From NCBI GenBank assembly GCA_034189695.1, contig JAXHUA010000031.1, positions 1 through 6,102 of the forward strand: 6,102 bases of DNA, written 5' to 3'. The notes below the pieces were generated by a model. It saw only the letters and a program-made list of their open reading frames with translations. It had not been told where the DNA came from and ran no database searches. Source of the stretch: JAXHUA01 sp034189695 (GTDB lineage: Bacteria > Chloroflexota > Dehalococcoidia > E44-bin15). This document shows positions 1 through 6,102 of this stretch, in pieces. Every line of letters begins with the position of its first letter. Position 1 is the stretch's first letter. A program made the position numbers and the translations under genes.

Positions 1-104
1 AACTCGTCCAGTATCACCCCTTTCCCGTTGCGGTTGGCCCTCTCGTACCTCTCCTTCATCACCTCGGTATACTCTGTCACGCTGCCTCTACTCATGCCTC
101 TCAT
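1..104 (-). CDS. Transposase, N-terminal fragment (runs off left edge)
   Basis: Reading the minus strand from the ATG at 104-102 gives 34 uninterrupted codons to the window edge: it begins MRGMSRGSVTEYTEVMKERY and ends GKGVILDE. A basic N-terminus with 'EYxEVMKxRY', followed about 10 residues later by 'KGxILDEF', is the start I associate with a group of integrase-like (DDE) transposases common in environmental bacteria; there the next segment is usually a helix-turn-helix. This match is from memory of the family, and only the start is visible, so neither the catalytic residues nor the intactness of the gene can be judged. A second in-frame ATG lies at 95-93. A possible -10 hexamer, CATAAT (minus strand, 158-153), sits upstream, but no convincing -35 accompanies it. 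It is divergent from the CoA-transferase array. Confidence 0.66.
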   Translation of the reverse strand, partial: MRGMSRGSVTEYTEVMKERYERANRNGKGVILDE

Positions 105-106
105 TG

Positions 107-188
107 GGTAACACCCTTTTTTGAGGCAACGATACCCCACTCGGTAACATTTATTATGAGGCAATTCGGGCAATTGACGCTGAGGCAG
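107..188. repeat. Direct repeats GGTAACA-N7/8-TGAGGCAA in IS end
   Basis: Two copies of a bipartite motif are visible: GGTAACA at 107-113 followed after 8 bases by TGAGGCAA at 122-129, and GGTAACA at 143-149 followed after 7 bases by TGAGGCAA at 157-164. The period is 35-36 bases. A third, degenerate copy has TGAGGCAG at 181-188 preceded by GGGCAA at 168-173. A short internal repeat, GGCAATT, occurs at 160-166 and 169-175. Repeats of this kind at an element's end, just outside the transposase start, are plausible transposase-binding sites; that role is inferred. Confidence 0.6.
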
Positions 189-202
189 CAGTCCCGTAAA
201 AT
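174..202 (+). promoter_or_regulatory. Sigma70-type promoter facing the CoA-transferase array
   Basis: TTGACG at 174-179 (5 of 6 to the -35 consensus) is separated by exactly 17 bases from TAAAAT at 197-202 (5 of 6 to the -10 consensus). Transcription would start near 209, leaving a leader of about 44 bases to the ATG at 253. It is the best promoter I see in the window and overlaps the last repeat of the insertion-sequence end, so the element may supply or contribute to transcription of the array. Activity is inferred from sequence only. Confidence 0.55.
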
Positions 203-252
203 GGGGAGTAACCGTTATTGGCAACAGAGTGTGGCCCGGGATATTGCATAGC

Positions 253-1485
253 ATGACAGCATCCGAAACGGGGAGGAACAAGGCCCCGCTGAGTACCTAT
301 AGAGTCCTCGAGATAGCCGACGAAAAGGGTGTCTACTGCGGGAAGCTCCTGGCTGAGCTGGGCGCGGATACAATCAAGATCGAGAAACCCGGCGGCGACG
401 ACACCCGGAGGATTCCCCCCTTCGCCGACGACGATCCCCATCCAGAAAAGGGTTTCTTCTTCCTGTACTACAATCAGAACAAGCGAGGCATCACGCTTGA
501 CCTGGAGCATAAGGAGGGGCAAGACCTTTTTCGCAGACTGGTACGTCATGCCGATGTCGTAATCGAGTCCTGCCAGCCGGGGCACCTGGATAGTCTTGGC
601 ATAGGCTACTCGGCGCTCAGCGAGATCAACCCACGGCTTATCATGACCTCCATCACAGGCTTCGGACAGAGCGGCCCCTACAGGGACTACCGTGTCACAG
701 AGCTGGTGAGCTTTGCGATGGGGGGCATGTTCCAGTGTGGGGAGCCTTCCAGACCCCCTTGCGTGTCTCCCGTCCTCATGGCGACCCAGTGCGCCGCCAT
801 ACACGCCGCCCTGGCGACCCTCATCGCACTGCGCCATCGGGGCACAACAGGCCAGGGGCAACACGTGGACATAGCCATTCACGACGTGGCCGCGACCAGC
901 ATAGCCGAAGGCATGGCTACCAGGTGGTTCAACTTCCGAGAACTGCTGACGCGGCAGGGCAGCCAGCACGTAACCGCTCCCGCGGCGATATACCCGTGCA
1001 AGGACGGGCACGCCTACGTCGTCGGGGGGTTGGTGCCAGGAAATGCACCTGGCAGCTGGCCCGCCTTTCTTGAATGGATTGGCAACCCTGACGTCCTGGC
1101 CGACGATGTATGGGGGGACGCCAACTTCCGGCGCCAGAACATTGACGTCGTGAACCCTTTCATCGTCGAGCACACGATGAAGCATACCAAAGAGGAGTTG
1201 TACCGCGAGGGGCAGACGCGACACTTCCCGGTGTCGCCCGTACAGACTCCGGCTGACTTCGTGGACAGCGCACAGACGAAAGCGAGGAAGTTTTTCGTGG
1301 ATGTCGAGCACCCGGTGGTCGGCAAACAGACATACCCCGGGCCTCCTTACAAGCTTGCAGTGCCCTGGCGCACCATGGAGCGTCCCGCTCCGTTGGTCGG
1401 CCAGCACAACGTCGAAGTCTACTGCAATGACCTCGGTATGACGAACCAGGAACTCGGTGTGATGAGAACGATGGGGGTGATTTGA
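253..1485 (+). CDS. CoA-transferase 1, family III (CaiB/BaiF), type A, catalytic Asp replaced by Thr
   Basis: A 410-residue cytosolic protein of the usual length for family III CoA-transferases, which move CoA between acyl-CoA and a free acid through an aspartyl-CoA thioester. The large nucleotide-fold domain covers about residues 12-205 and returns after about 320; the small domain lies between. Visible marks are YCGKLLAELGAD (28-39), the acidic/basic stretch after IEKPGGDDTRR (to 53), 'GFGQSGPYRDY', TGQGQHVD (from 199) and a C-terminal PAPLVGQHN...MRTMGVI (378-410). Aligned without gaps to genes 3 and 5, the catalytic Asp position is Thr178 (codon 784-786), and the preceding NQ is also lost. 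It may therefore be a non-catalytic or altered subunit, perhaps partnered with gene 2, resembling the BbsE-type subunit of benzylsuccinate CoA-transferase. The start is uncertain: the ATG at 253 has only a weak ribosome site, and an in-frame GTG at 229 would add eight residues of no family resemblance. Substrate unknown. Confidence 0.93.
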   Translation: MTASETGRNKAPLSTYRVLEIADEKGVYCGKLLAELGADTIKIEKPGGDDTRRIPPFADDDPHPEKGFFFLYYNQNKRGITLDLEHKEGQDLFRRLVRHADVVIESCQPGHLDSLGIGYSALSEINPRLIMTSITGFGQSGPYRDYRVTELVSFAMGGMFQCGEPSRPPCVSPVLMATQCAAIHAALATLIALRHRGTTGQGQHVDIAIHDVAATSIAEGMATRWFNFRELLTRQGSQHVTAPAAIYPCKDGHAYVVGGLVPGNAPGSWPAFLEWIGNPDVLADDVWGDANFRRQNIDVVNPFIVEHTMKHTKEELYREGQTRHFPVSPVQTPADFVDSAQTKARKFFVDVEHPVVGKQTYPGPPYKLAVPWRTMERPAPLVGQHNVEVYCNDLGMTNQELGVMRTMGVI

Positions 1486-1502
1486 GACTGCAACAGGCAA
1501 AC

Positions 1503-1507
1503 GAGGA
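1503..1507 (+). promoter_or_regulatory. Ribosome binding site of CoA-transferase 2
   Basis: GAGGA lies 9 bases before the GTG at 1517, in the 31-base gap after gene 1. It supports this GTG as the true start, since no in-frame ATG lies nearby and the family-like sequence begins within a few residues (LQNVRVISF). Confidence 0.6.
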
Positions 1508-1516
1508 CGTCGCGCA

Positions 1517-2737
1517 GTGAACGACCTACCGCTTCAGAACGTGAGAGTGATCTCATTTACTAACGGCATGGCCGGTCCGTACGCGGGCAGGCTATTGTGC
1601 GATTTCGGCGCGGAAGTGATAGTGGTGGAGACCCGAAAGAGGTTGGACACCTTCAGGCGTCCCAGGCTGGTGTACCCCAAGGATGCGGAGCCGGATTTCG
1701 ACAGGTCCTGGAGTTGGGCGGAGTACAACAGGGGCAAGATGAGCATCAGCGTGGACCTCAAGCGCGAAGAAGGAAGAGACCTGATAAGGCGTCTCGTGTC
1801 CATCAGTGATGCAGCCATCGACAACTTCGGTGCCCGTGTTCTGAGAGGGTTCGAGCTTGATTACCGCCACCTTACAGAGCTCAAGCCCGATTTGATCATG
1901 GTCAGTATGCAGGGGTTGGGACAAACAGGGCCCGACCACGAGCACGTCCTCTGGGGCATGAATCTGATGCCCCTCGCCGGGCTCACTTACGAGTGGGGTT
2001 TCACCGACAACCCAACACCGACGGGCTCAGGAGGGTTCCCCACCGATTACCTTGCAGGAGTAACCGCTGCTCTCATGCTTATAGCTGCGTTGGAGTACCG
2101 CGACCGAACCGGACAGGGGCAATTCATAGACATGGCCCAGGTGGAGAATGCAGCTACGATAATGGAAAGCATATACATGGACTACACCATCAACAACAGG
2201 TTGCAGGAGCGCCGTGGCAACTCCAGTCCATACTACGGGCCATATGGAGTGTATCGCTGCAAGGGAAGCGAGCAGTGGTGCGCTATCGAAGTGCGCACCG
2301 ACGAGGAGTGGCAGAGCTTTTGCGACGCCATAGGCAATCCGCCATGGACCGACGACGCCAAGTTCGCCACGGTGCTGGGACGGGTCGAGAACTCAGCCGA
2401 ACTCGATAGACATATCGAGGAATGGACGAGTACCCGCGGTCACCTTGAGGTGATGGAGCTTCTGCAAAGGGCAGGCGTAGCCGCCGGTGCGGTGCTCAAT
2501 GGAGAGGACCAGGCGAACTGTCCTCAGTTGCTGCACCGGAAAACGTTCGTTCAGATAGACCATCCCAAGATGGGCGTCGCCTACTATCCTGGTGTCGTTA
2601 TGAACCTCGACAGGTCACCCGGTATTGCACGACGCCCGGCGATGCTTGGCGAGCATACCGAGTACGTGTTGAGAGACCTGCTGGGGCTTTCAGAGTCGGA
2701 GATACACGAGTTGGCAGAATCAGGAGTCCTCACATAG
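1517..2737 (+). CDS. CoA-transferase 2, family III (CaiB/BaiF), type B
   Basis: A 406-residue family III CoA-transferase starting at GTG. The N-terminus has AGPYAGRLLCDFGAEVIVVE, the standard CoA-site entry of the family. Asp177 in 'FPTDYLAG' (codon 2045-2047) aligns with the catalytic Asp of formyl-CoA transferase, 21 residues before TGQGQFIDMAQ (from 198). The small domain carries MDYTINNR (221-228), DEEWQ (262-266) and GNPPWTDD; the C-terminus has PAMLGEHTEYV (from 374). These small-domain signatures recur almost unchanged in gene 4 and are absent from genes 1 and 3, where the domain is complete, so genes 2 and 4 form one subfamily. With an intact Asp it is expected to be catalytically competent, and next to Asp-less gene 1 it would be the active subunit of a heteromer (inference). 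The acyl donor and acceptor cannot be read from the sequence; nothing nearby such as a dehydrogenase or hydratase points to a pathway. Confidence 0.95.
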   Translation: MNDLPLQNVRVISFTNGMAGPYAGRLLCDFGAEVIVVETRKRLDTFRRPRLVYPKDAEPDFDRSWSWAEYNRGKMSISVDLKREEGRDLIRRLVSISDAAIDNFGARVLRGFELDYRHLTELKPDLIMVSMQGLGQTGPDHEHVLWGMNLMPLAGLTYEWGFTDNPTPTGSGGFPTDYLAGVTAALMLIAALEYRDRTGQGQFIDMAQVENAATIMESIYMDYTINNRLQERRGNSSPYYGPYGVYRCKGSEQWCAIEVRTDEEWQSFCDAIGNPPWTDDAKFATVLGRVENSAELDRHIEEWTSTRGHLEVMELLQRAGVAAGAVLNGEDQANCPQLLHRKTFVQIDHPKMGVAYYPGVVMNLDRSPGIARRPAMLGEHTEYVLRDLLGLSESEIHELAESGVLT

Positions 2738-2776
2738 GACATCGTGAGTTCGAGTCGAGAAGGAAGCGAGGTTGAC

Positions 2777-3991
2777 ATGCGAGCGCTCTCTGGCCTTAAG
2801 GTAATCGAATGGGGTCGGTTCATCTCAGCGCCCTATTGTGGCAAGCTGTTGGCCGACCTCGGGGCCGAAGTCATCAAGGTTGAGGACCCCTGCGGGGGCG
2901 ACCCCTCGCGCAGGTACGGACCTTTCCCCAATGATGTTCCACACCTAGAGCGAAGCGGCCTGTTCCTCTATCTCAATACCAACAAGCTCAGTGTAACGCT
3001 GGACATCCACTCCGTCGCCGGGGCGAGGCTGTTCAAGAAACTGCTCGAAACAGCGGATGTCCTTGTGGAGAACCATCCACCTGCACAGCTCCTCCAGATG
3101 GAGCTTGACTACGAACATCTCAAGAAGTGCAACCAGAGACTGATAATGACATCAATAACGCCCTTCGGACAGACGGGGCCGTACCGCGACCTCAAGGGGT
3201 GTGACCTTACCTGCTTCCACCTTGCCGGACTGGCTATCACCAACCCCAGCGGCGGCGTAGACGACCCCGATACACAGCCACCGCTGCGCGGTCCCGCGAA
3301 CCAGGCTGACTTCCTCGGGGGCCTGAGCGCCGCTGTGTCGACCATGTCAGCCGTCTTTGCCGTCGAGAAGACGGGGACTGGCCAGCACGTCGACCTTTCC
3401 CAGCAGGAGGCGCTCGCTTCCATGATACGTCGCAACCTTGGCGAGTTCTCCTACGAAGGGCTTATCAAGACGAGGCTCAAGGGAACTCAGCCAAGCAGCG
3501 AGTCCGTCCTTGGTCAATGCAAGGATGGGACTTTCTATGCCCTGTGCAACACCGACAGATTCTGGGCCAACTGGCTGGAAGTCATGGGAAACCCTGACTG
3601 GGCCGCGAGCGAGCTCTTTGAGAGCCGGGCAGCGAGACGTGAGAACTGGGACGCGGCCAAGGCAATGATCGAAGACTGGGCAAAAGACCAGAACCTGGAC
3701 GACGTGGTGGACGCCGCCAGCGAGAAGCGTGTTCCGTGCATGCCGGTCAACAGTGTCAAGGGGTCGGTGAACTCCGACCTGTTCGCTGCGCGTGACTACT
3801 TCGCTGAAGTGGACCATCCGCAGGCCGGAAGGGTCAAGTACCCGGGTGCGCCATACAAGCTCTCCGGGACTCCCTGGGCTGTGGCACAGCCCGCCCCTCT
3901 CCTGGGGCAGCACAATGAGGAGGTCTACTGCAAGCGCCTTGGCTACTCGAAGGAAGACCTGGCCAGAATGAGGGCCGCAGGAGTCATATAG
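2777..3991 (+). CDS. CoA-transferase 3, family III (CaiB/BaiF), type A
   Basis: A 404-residue family III CoA-transferase. The ATG at 2777 is preferred over the in-frame GTG at 2744: GAGG at 2768-2771 lies 5 bases ahead, and the protein from this ATG (MRALSGLKVIEW) lines up with the start of gene 5 (MSQQPLSGLKVIEW). The GTG would add 11 polar residues with no family match. Marks are PYCGKLLADLGAEVIKVEDP, then 'GPFPNDVPHLERSGLFLYLNTNK', 'PFGQTGPYRDL', catalytic Asp178 in 'NQADFLGG' (codon 3308-3310), TGTGQHVDLSQQEA (from 199) and the C-terminal PAPLLGQHNEEVYC...MRAAGVI (372-404). It is clearly closest to gene 5 within the window and next closest to gene 1, but unlike gene 1 it keeps the Asp. 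Gene 4 follows after only 15 bases, so the two are likely co-translated and may form one enzyme. Substrate unknown. Confidence 0.95.
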   Translation: MRALSGLKVIEWGRFISAPYCGKLLADLGAEVIKVEDPCGGDPSRRYGPFPNDVPHLERSGLFLYLNTNKLSVTLDIHSVAGARLFKKLLETADVLVENHPPAQLLQMELDYEHLKKCNQRLIMTSITPFGQTGPYRDLKGCDLTCFHLAGLAITNPSGGVDDPDTQPPLRGPANQADFLGGLSAAVSTMSAVFAVEKTGTGQHVDLSQQEALASMIRRNLGEFSYEGLIKTRLKGTQPSSESVLGQCKDGTFYALCNTDRFWANWLEVMGNPDWAASELFESRAARRENWDAAKAMIEDWAKDQNLDDVVDAASEKRVPCMPVNSVKGSVNSDLFAARDYFAEVDHPQAGRVKYPGAPYKLSGTPWAVAQPAPLLGQHNEEVYCKRLGYSKEDLARMRAAGVI

Positions 3992-3995
3992 GAGG
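3990..3995 (+). promoter_or_regulatory. Ribosome binding site of CoA-transferase 4, overlapping the gene 3 stop
   Basis: AGGAGG, a full Shine-Dalgarno core, overlaps the TAG stop of gene 3 (3989-3991) and lies 11 bases before the ATG at 4007. It is the strongest ribosome site in the window, and its overlap with the upstream stop favours coupled translation of genes 3 and 4. Confidence 0.7.
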
Positions 3996-4006
3996 CTGTC
4001 AGAGCA

Positions 4007-5245
4007 ATGCAGAGCGACCACAACGTGCAGAGACTGCCGTTAGAAGGCACCAGAATCACCGACTTCTGTCACGTCTGGGCTGGGCCACATGTGACCCAGT
4101 GGCTGGCGGTCATGGGGGCGGAGGTCATCAAGATCGAGAGCACCCTGCGCCCTGATTTGACCCGAAGCTCGTTCGCTGGCGGCCGCAAGCTGCTTCCTGG
4201 ACTGAACCATAGCGTCGACTTCGCCGTGCTCAATCTCGGCAAGAGAAGCTGCACCATCAATATGACCCAACCCGAGGGCAGAGATATCGCCAAGGAACTG
4301 GTGAAGATCAGCGACGTCGTGACTGAGAACTTCGGCGGCCCGGTCATGGAGCGCTGGGGCATGAGCTACTCCGAACTGGCGAAGATCAAGCCCGATATCA
4401 TCATGTACTCCGGATCGGGTTTCGGAAGAAGGGGGCCCTACAGTGACTTCCCGGCGTACGCTCCCATCGTTGACTCCTTCGTCGGGTTCTTCAGCCTGAA
4501 CGGCTACATCGGGGGCGAGCCGTGTCCGTACGGCATCGGCGGCTGGACCGACCTTACGGCTGCGCAGCATGGCGCCTTCGCGATTCTCGCCGCACTTCAT
4601 CATCGATCAAGAACTGGTGAGGGACAGTACATCGACCTGTCAATGAGCGAGGTGGTAGGCGCGTTCATCCCCGACGTCATAATGGACTACACGATGAACA
4701 ACCGTGTCGAGGGACTCCAGGGGAACCGCGACCACGTGATGGCTCCTCATGGCTGCTACCGGTGCCAGGGGGATGACGCCTGGGTGGCAATCGCCGTTTC
4801 AAGCGACGAGGAGTGGCAGGCCTTCTGCCATGTGCTCGGCAACCCTGAGTGGACGCGAGACGAAAGGTTCCAGGATAATCTGAGTCGATGGAGGAACCAG
4901 GACGAGCTGGACAAGCTGATAGAGGAGTGGAGCAAAGATCAGGCCCAAGATGTGGTGGTCAGCACCATGCAGGAGGCCGGAGTCATGGCAGCGCCATCCC
5001 TCAAGACTGAGGAGGTAGTTAAGGACTGCAATCTCCGGGATAGGGAATTCTTCATTGACATCGACATGCCTGAGATGGGCACGGTCAGCGTCGCGCGCCT
5101 CCCCTGGAGGCTCAGCGACATGCCTGAAGGAAACTACGAGCACGCTCCTTCTATAGGCGAGGACAACGACTACGTCTTCAAGGGACTGCTCCACATGTCC
5201 GATGAGGAGGTAGCCCGGCTTCGGGACCAACAGGTCATTGTCTAG
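4007..5245 (+). CDS. CoA-transferase 4, family III (CaiB/BaiF), type B
   Basis: A 412-residue family III CoA-transferase. Its N-terminal FCHVWAGPHVTQWLAVMGAE resembles the matching stretch of formyl-CoA transferase (FTHVQAGP...), but the Gln of that enzyme's active site is Trp here. Asp182 in 'GGWTDLTAAQ' (codon 4550-4552) aligns with the catalytic Asp and TGEGQYIDLSMSE follows from 203. The small domain has MDYTMNNR (226-233), DEEWQ (267-271) and GNPEWTRD, as in gene 2; the 15 bases encoding DEEWQ are identical in the two genes (2300-2314 and 4805-4819). The C-terminus is APSIGEDNDYV (from 380), a divergent form of the usual LGEH motif. The glycine-rich lid of oxalate-specific formyl-CoA transferase is not seen, so oxalate is not a well-supported substrate. 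Likely partner: gene 3, directly upstream. Confidence 0.95.
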   Translation: MQSDHNVQRLPLEGTRITDFCHVWAGPHVTQWLAVMGAEVIKIESTLRPDLTRSSFAGGRKLLPGLNHSVDFAVLNLGKRSCTINMTQPEGRDIAKELVKISDVVTENFGGPVMERWGMSYSELAKIKPDIIMYSGSGFGRRGPYSDFPAYAPIVDSFVGFFSLNGYIGGEPCPYGIGGWTDLTAAQHGAFAILAALHHRSRTGEGQYIDLSMSEVVGAFIPDVIMDYTMNNRVEGLQGNRDHVMAPHGCYRCQGDDAWVAIAVSSDEEWQAFCHVLGNPEWTRDERFQDNLSRWRNQDELDKLIEEWSKDQAQDVVVSTMQEAGVMAAPSLKTEEVVKDCNLRDREFFIDIDMPEMGTVSVARLPWRLSDMPEGNYEHAPSIGEDNDYVFKGLLHMSDEEVARLRDQQVIV

Positions 5246-5274
5246 ACGATTCGATCGGGTTCGTTACGTCATGG

Positions 5275-5294
5275 TGCGAAGGACTGCGTTCGCA
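5275..5294 (+). other. Short inverted repeat in the gene 4-gene 5 gap
   Basis: TGCGAA (5275-5280) and TTCGCA (5289-5294) can pair as a 6-base stem around an 8-base loop, in the longest gap of the array (71 bases, 5246-5316). No run of T follows, so it does not look like an intrinsic terminator; it ends just before the AAAGGAG ribosome site (5297-5303) of gene 5. It may be chance or a minor mRNA structure. Confidence 0.3.
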
Positions 5295-5316
5295 GGAAAG
5301 GAGTGAGCAAGCTTCT

Positions 5317-6102
5317 ATGAGCCAACAACCTCTCTCCGGTCTCAAGGTCATCGAGTGGGCCGAACTCGTCTCTGGCCCTTATTGCGGGAAGCTGCTTGCT
5401 GATCTTGGAGCGGAGGTCATCAAGCTTGAGACTCCGGGTCTTGGCGACAGGGCGAGGGCCCGTGGGCCTTTCCCCGGGGATTTACCTCATCCCGAGAAAA
5501 GCGGTACGTTTCTCTACCTTAACACCAACAAGCTTGGGGTGACCTTGAACGTTGAGTGTGCAAGTGGGGTCGGCATATTCAGAAAGCTGATCGAGCAAGC
5601 GGACGTTCTCGTGGAGAATCACCCACCAAGTGTCGTCGAGCGGTTGGGATTAACCTTCAACAGCCTCAGCGAGGTCAATCCCAGGCTGGTAATGACATCG
5701 ATCAGCGCGTTTGGGCAGACCGGCCCATATCGCGACTACAAGTCATGCAATCTCGTGGGGTTCAATACGAGCGGAATGGCTTACCTCAACCCCTCGGACG
5801 GAGTAGACGACATTGAGAGTAAGCCCCCACTGATGGGGCCGCCAAACCAGGGCGATCTGGTTGCTGGCCTGACCGGCGCCGTGGCCACCATGTCCGCTGT
5901 GCTGGGCTGCCAGTTGAGTGGCGAGGGGCAACACGTCGATGTGTCCCAGCAGGAGGCAATCGCCTCGGTCGCTCGACACCAGATAGGCAACTACACAGTG
6001 GAACAGGTACCCTGGATACGGCACAAACTGGAAAGACCGACAGCGGTCTCCCCGATGTACCGCTGCAAGGATGGCCTTGTCTATCTCATATGTAATCAGG
6101 AG
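5317..6102 (+). CDS. CoA-transferase 5, family III (CaiB/BaiF), type A, 3' end beyond window
   Basis: Open from the ATG at 5317 to the window edge, giving 262 codons of an expected 400 or so. It has the large domain and the beginning of the small domain. The start is supported by AAAGGAG at 5297-5303 (a rather long 13-base spacing) and by alignment with gene 3. Marks are PYCGKLLADLGAEVIKLETP, 'GPFPGDLPHPEKSGTFLYLNTNK', 'AFGQTGPYRDY', catalytic Asp180 in 'NQGDLVAG' (codon 5854-5856), SGEGQHVDVSQQEA (from 201) and 'YRCKDG' near the edge. It is the closest relative of gene 3 in the window, but their DNA differs at many third positions, so the duplication is not recent. The 71-base gap before it is long enough for a separate promoter, though I see no good one. 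Function beyond CoA transfer to an unknown acid cannot be given. Confidence 0.93.
   Translation, partial: MSQQPLSGLKVIEWAELVSGPYCGKLLADLGAEVIKLETPGLGDRARARGPFPGDLPHPEKSGTFLYLNTNKLGVTLNVECASGVGIFRKLIEQADVLVENHPPSVVERLGLTFNSLSEVNPRLVMTSISAFGQTGPYRDYKSCNLVGFNTSGMAYLNPSDGVDDIESKPPLMGPPNQGDLVAGLTGAVATMSAVLGCQLSGEGQHVDVSQQEAIASVARHQIGNYTVEQVPWIRHKLERPTAVSPMYRCKDGLVYLICNQE

Larger units (their letters stand above)
1..190 (-). mobile_element. Insertion sequence end (partial)
   Basis: The transposase start (1-104) and the repeat-rich AT-richer stretch behind it (105 to about 190) together look like one end of an insertion sequence whose body lies left of the window. The outer boundary is a guess: the last recognisable copy of the internal motif (TGAGGCAG) ends at 188, and CoA-transferase coding begins at 253. 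The opposite end, the terminal inverted repeat partner and the target duplication are not in the window, so the exact junction cannot be set. The element is oriented with its transposase pointing away from the CoA-transferase genes. Confidence 0.5.

Noticed and set aside
229..252. GTG at 229 as an upstream start of CoA-transferase 1
   Set aside because: The eight added residues do not resemble the family N-terminus, and the nearest purine-rich site (GGGGAG at 203-208) is 20 bases away. The ATG at 253 is preferred, though its own ribosome site is weak.
253..1485. CoA-transferase 1 as a pseudogene because of the missing Asp
   Set aside because: The frame is full length, uninterrupted, and keeps the other family motifs at both ends; a decaying gene would be expected to show stops or frameshifts. 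A specialised subunit is more likely.
154..1500. A 448-codon open frame on the minus strand, antisense to CoA-transferase 1
   Set aside because: It lies opposite a clearly recognisable family III gene, its translation shows no motif I recognise, and similar long antisense frames lie opposite the other CoA-transferases. This is expected when GC-rich codons keep the opposite strand free of stops.
2744..2776. GTG at 2744 as the start of CoA-transferase 3
   Set aside because: The extra 11 residues are polar and unmatched in gene 5, while the ATG at 2777 has GAGG at good spacing and aligns with the gene 5 start.
3347..4021. A 224-codon minus-strand frame opposite CoA-transferase 3
   Set aside because: It is antisense to conserved coding sequence and its translation has no recognisable domain.
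4007..5245. Naming CoA-transferase 4 as oxalate-specific formyl-CoA transferase (frc)
   Set aside because: The active-site Gln near the N-terminus is Trp, the glycine-rich lid is not seen, and no oxalyl-CoA decarboxylase lies nearby.
5271..5306. An 11-codon frame (MVRRTAFAGKE) just before gene 5 as a leader peptide
   Set aside because: It has no clear ribosome site and no run of regulatory codons, and a frame this short is expected by chance.

Overview
The window is a bacterial fragment carrying a one-directional array of five consecutive family III CoA-transferase (CaiB/BaiF, formyl-CoA transferase-like) genes. The left edge holds the 5' end of a divergently oriented transposase. The fragment looks moderately GC-rich, uses ATG and GTG starts, and has Shine-Dalgarno-like sites in front of most genes. 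No taxonomic marker gene is present. The type of transposase and the large number of CoA-transferase paralogues recall environmental Chloroflexota (Dehalococcoidia/SAR202-like genomes), but this is a weak inference.

Layout. Positions 1-104 (minus strand) encode the first 34 residues of a transposase that runs off the left edge. Positions 105 to about 190 look like the terminal region of that insertion element, with two copies and a degenerate third copy of a GGTAACA...TGAGGCA(A/G) motif. Within this end lies a good sigma70-type promoter (TTGACG, 17-base spacer, TAAAAT) pointing right. Then come CoA-transferase 1 (253-1485), 2 (1517-2737), 3 (2777-3991), 4 (4007-5245) and 5 (5317 to beyond the right edge). 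The gaps are 31, 39, 15 and 71 bases, as expected for an operon. No tRNA, rRNA, CRISPR or clear terminator was seen, and no stretch over 300 bases lacks a gene.

How the genes may work together. The five proteins are not five equal copies. Genes 1, 3 and 5 share one set of signatures (type A: YCGKLLA(D/E)LGA near the N-terminus and, in 1 and 3, which are complete, PAPL(V/L)GQHN and MR..GVI at the C-terminus). Genes 2 and 4 share another (type B: MDYT(I/M)NNR, DEEWQ, GNP.WT.D). The order is therefore A-B-A-B-A, which suggests repeated pairs of non-identical subunits, as in known two-subunit family III enzymes such as benzylsuccinate CoA-transferase BbsEF or succinyl-CoA:malate CoA-transferase SmtAB. 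In gene 1 the residue aligned with the catalytic aspartate is threonine, whereas genes 2-5 keep Asp. Pair 1+2 would then have its catalytic Asp only in the B subunit. Substrates cannot be told from the sequence.
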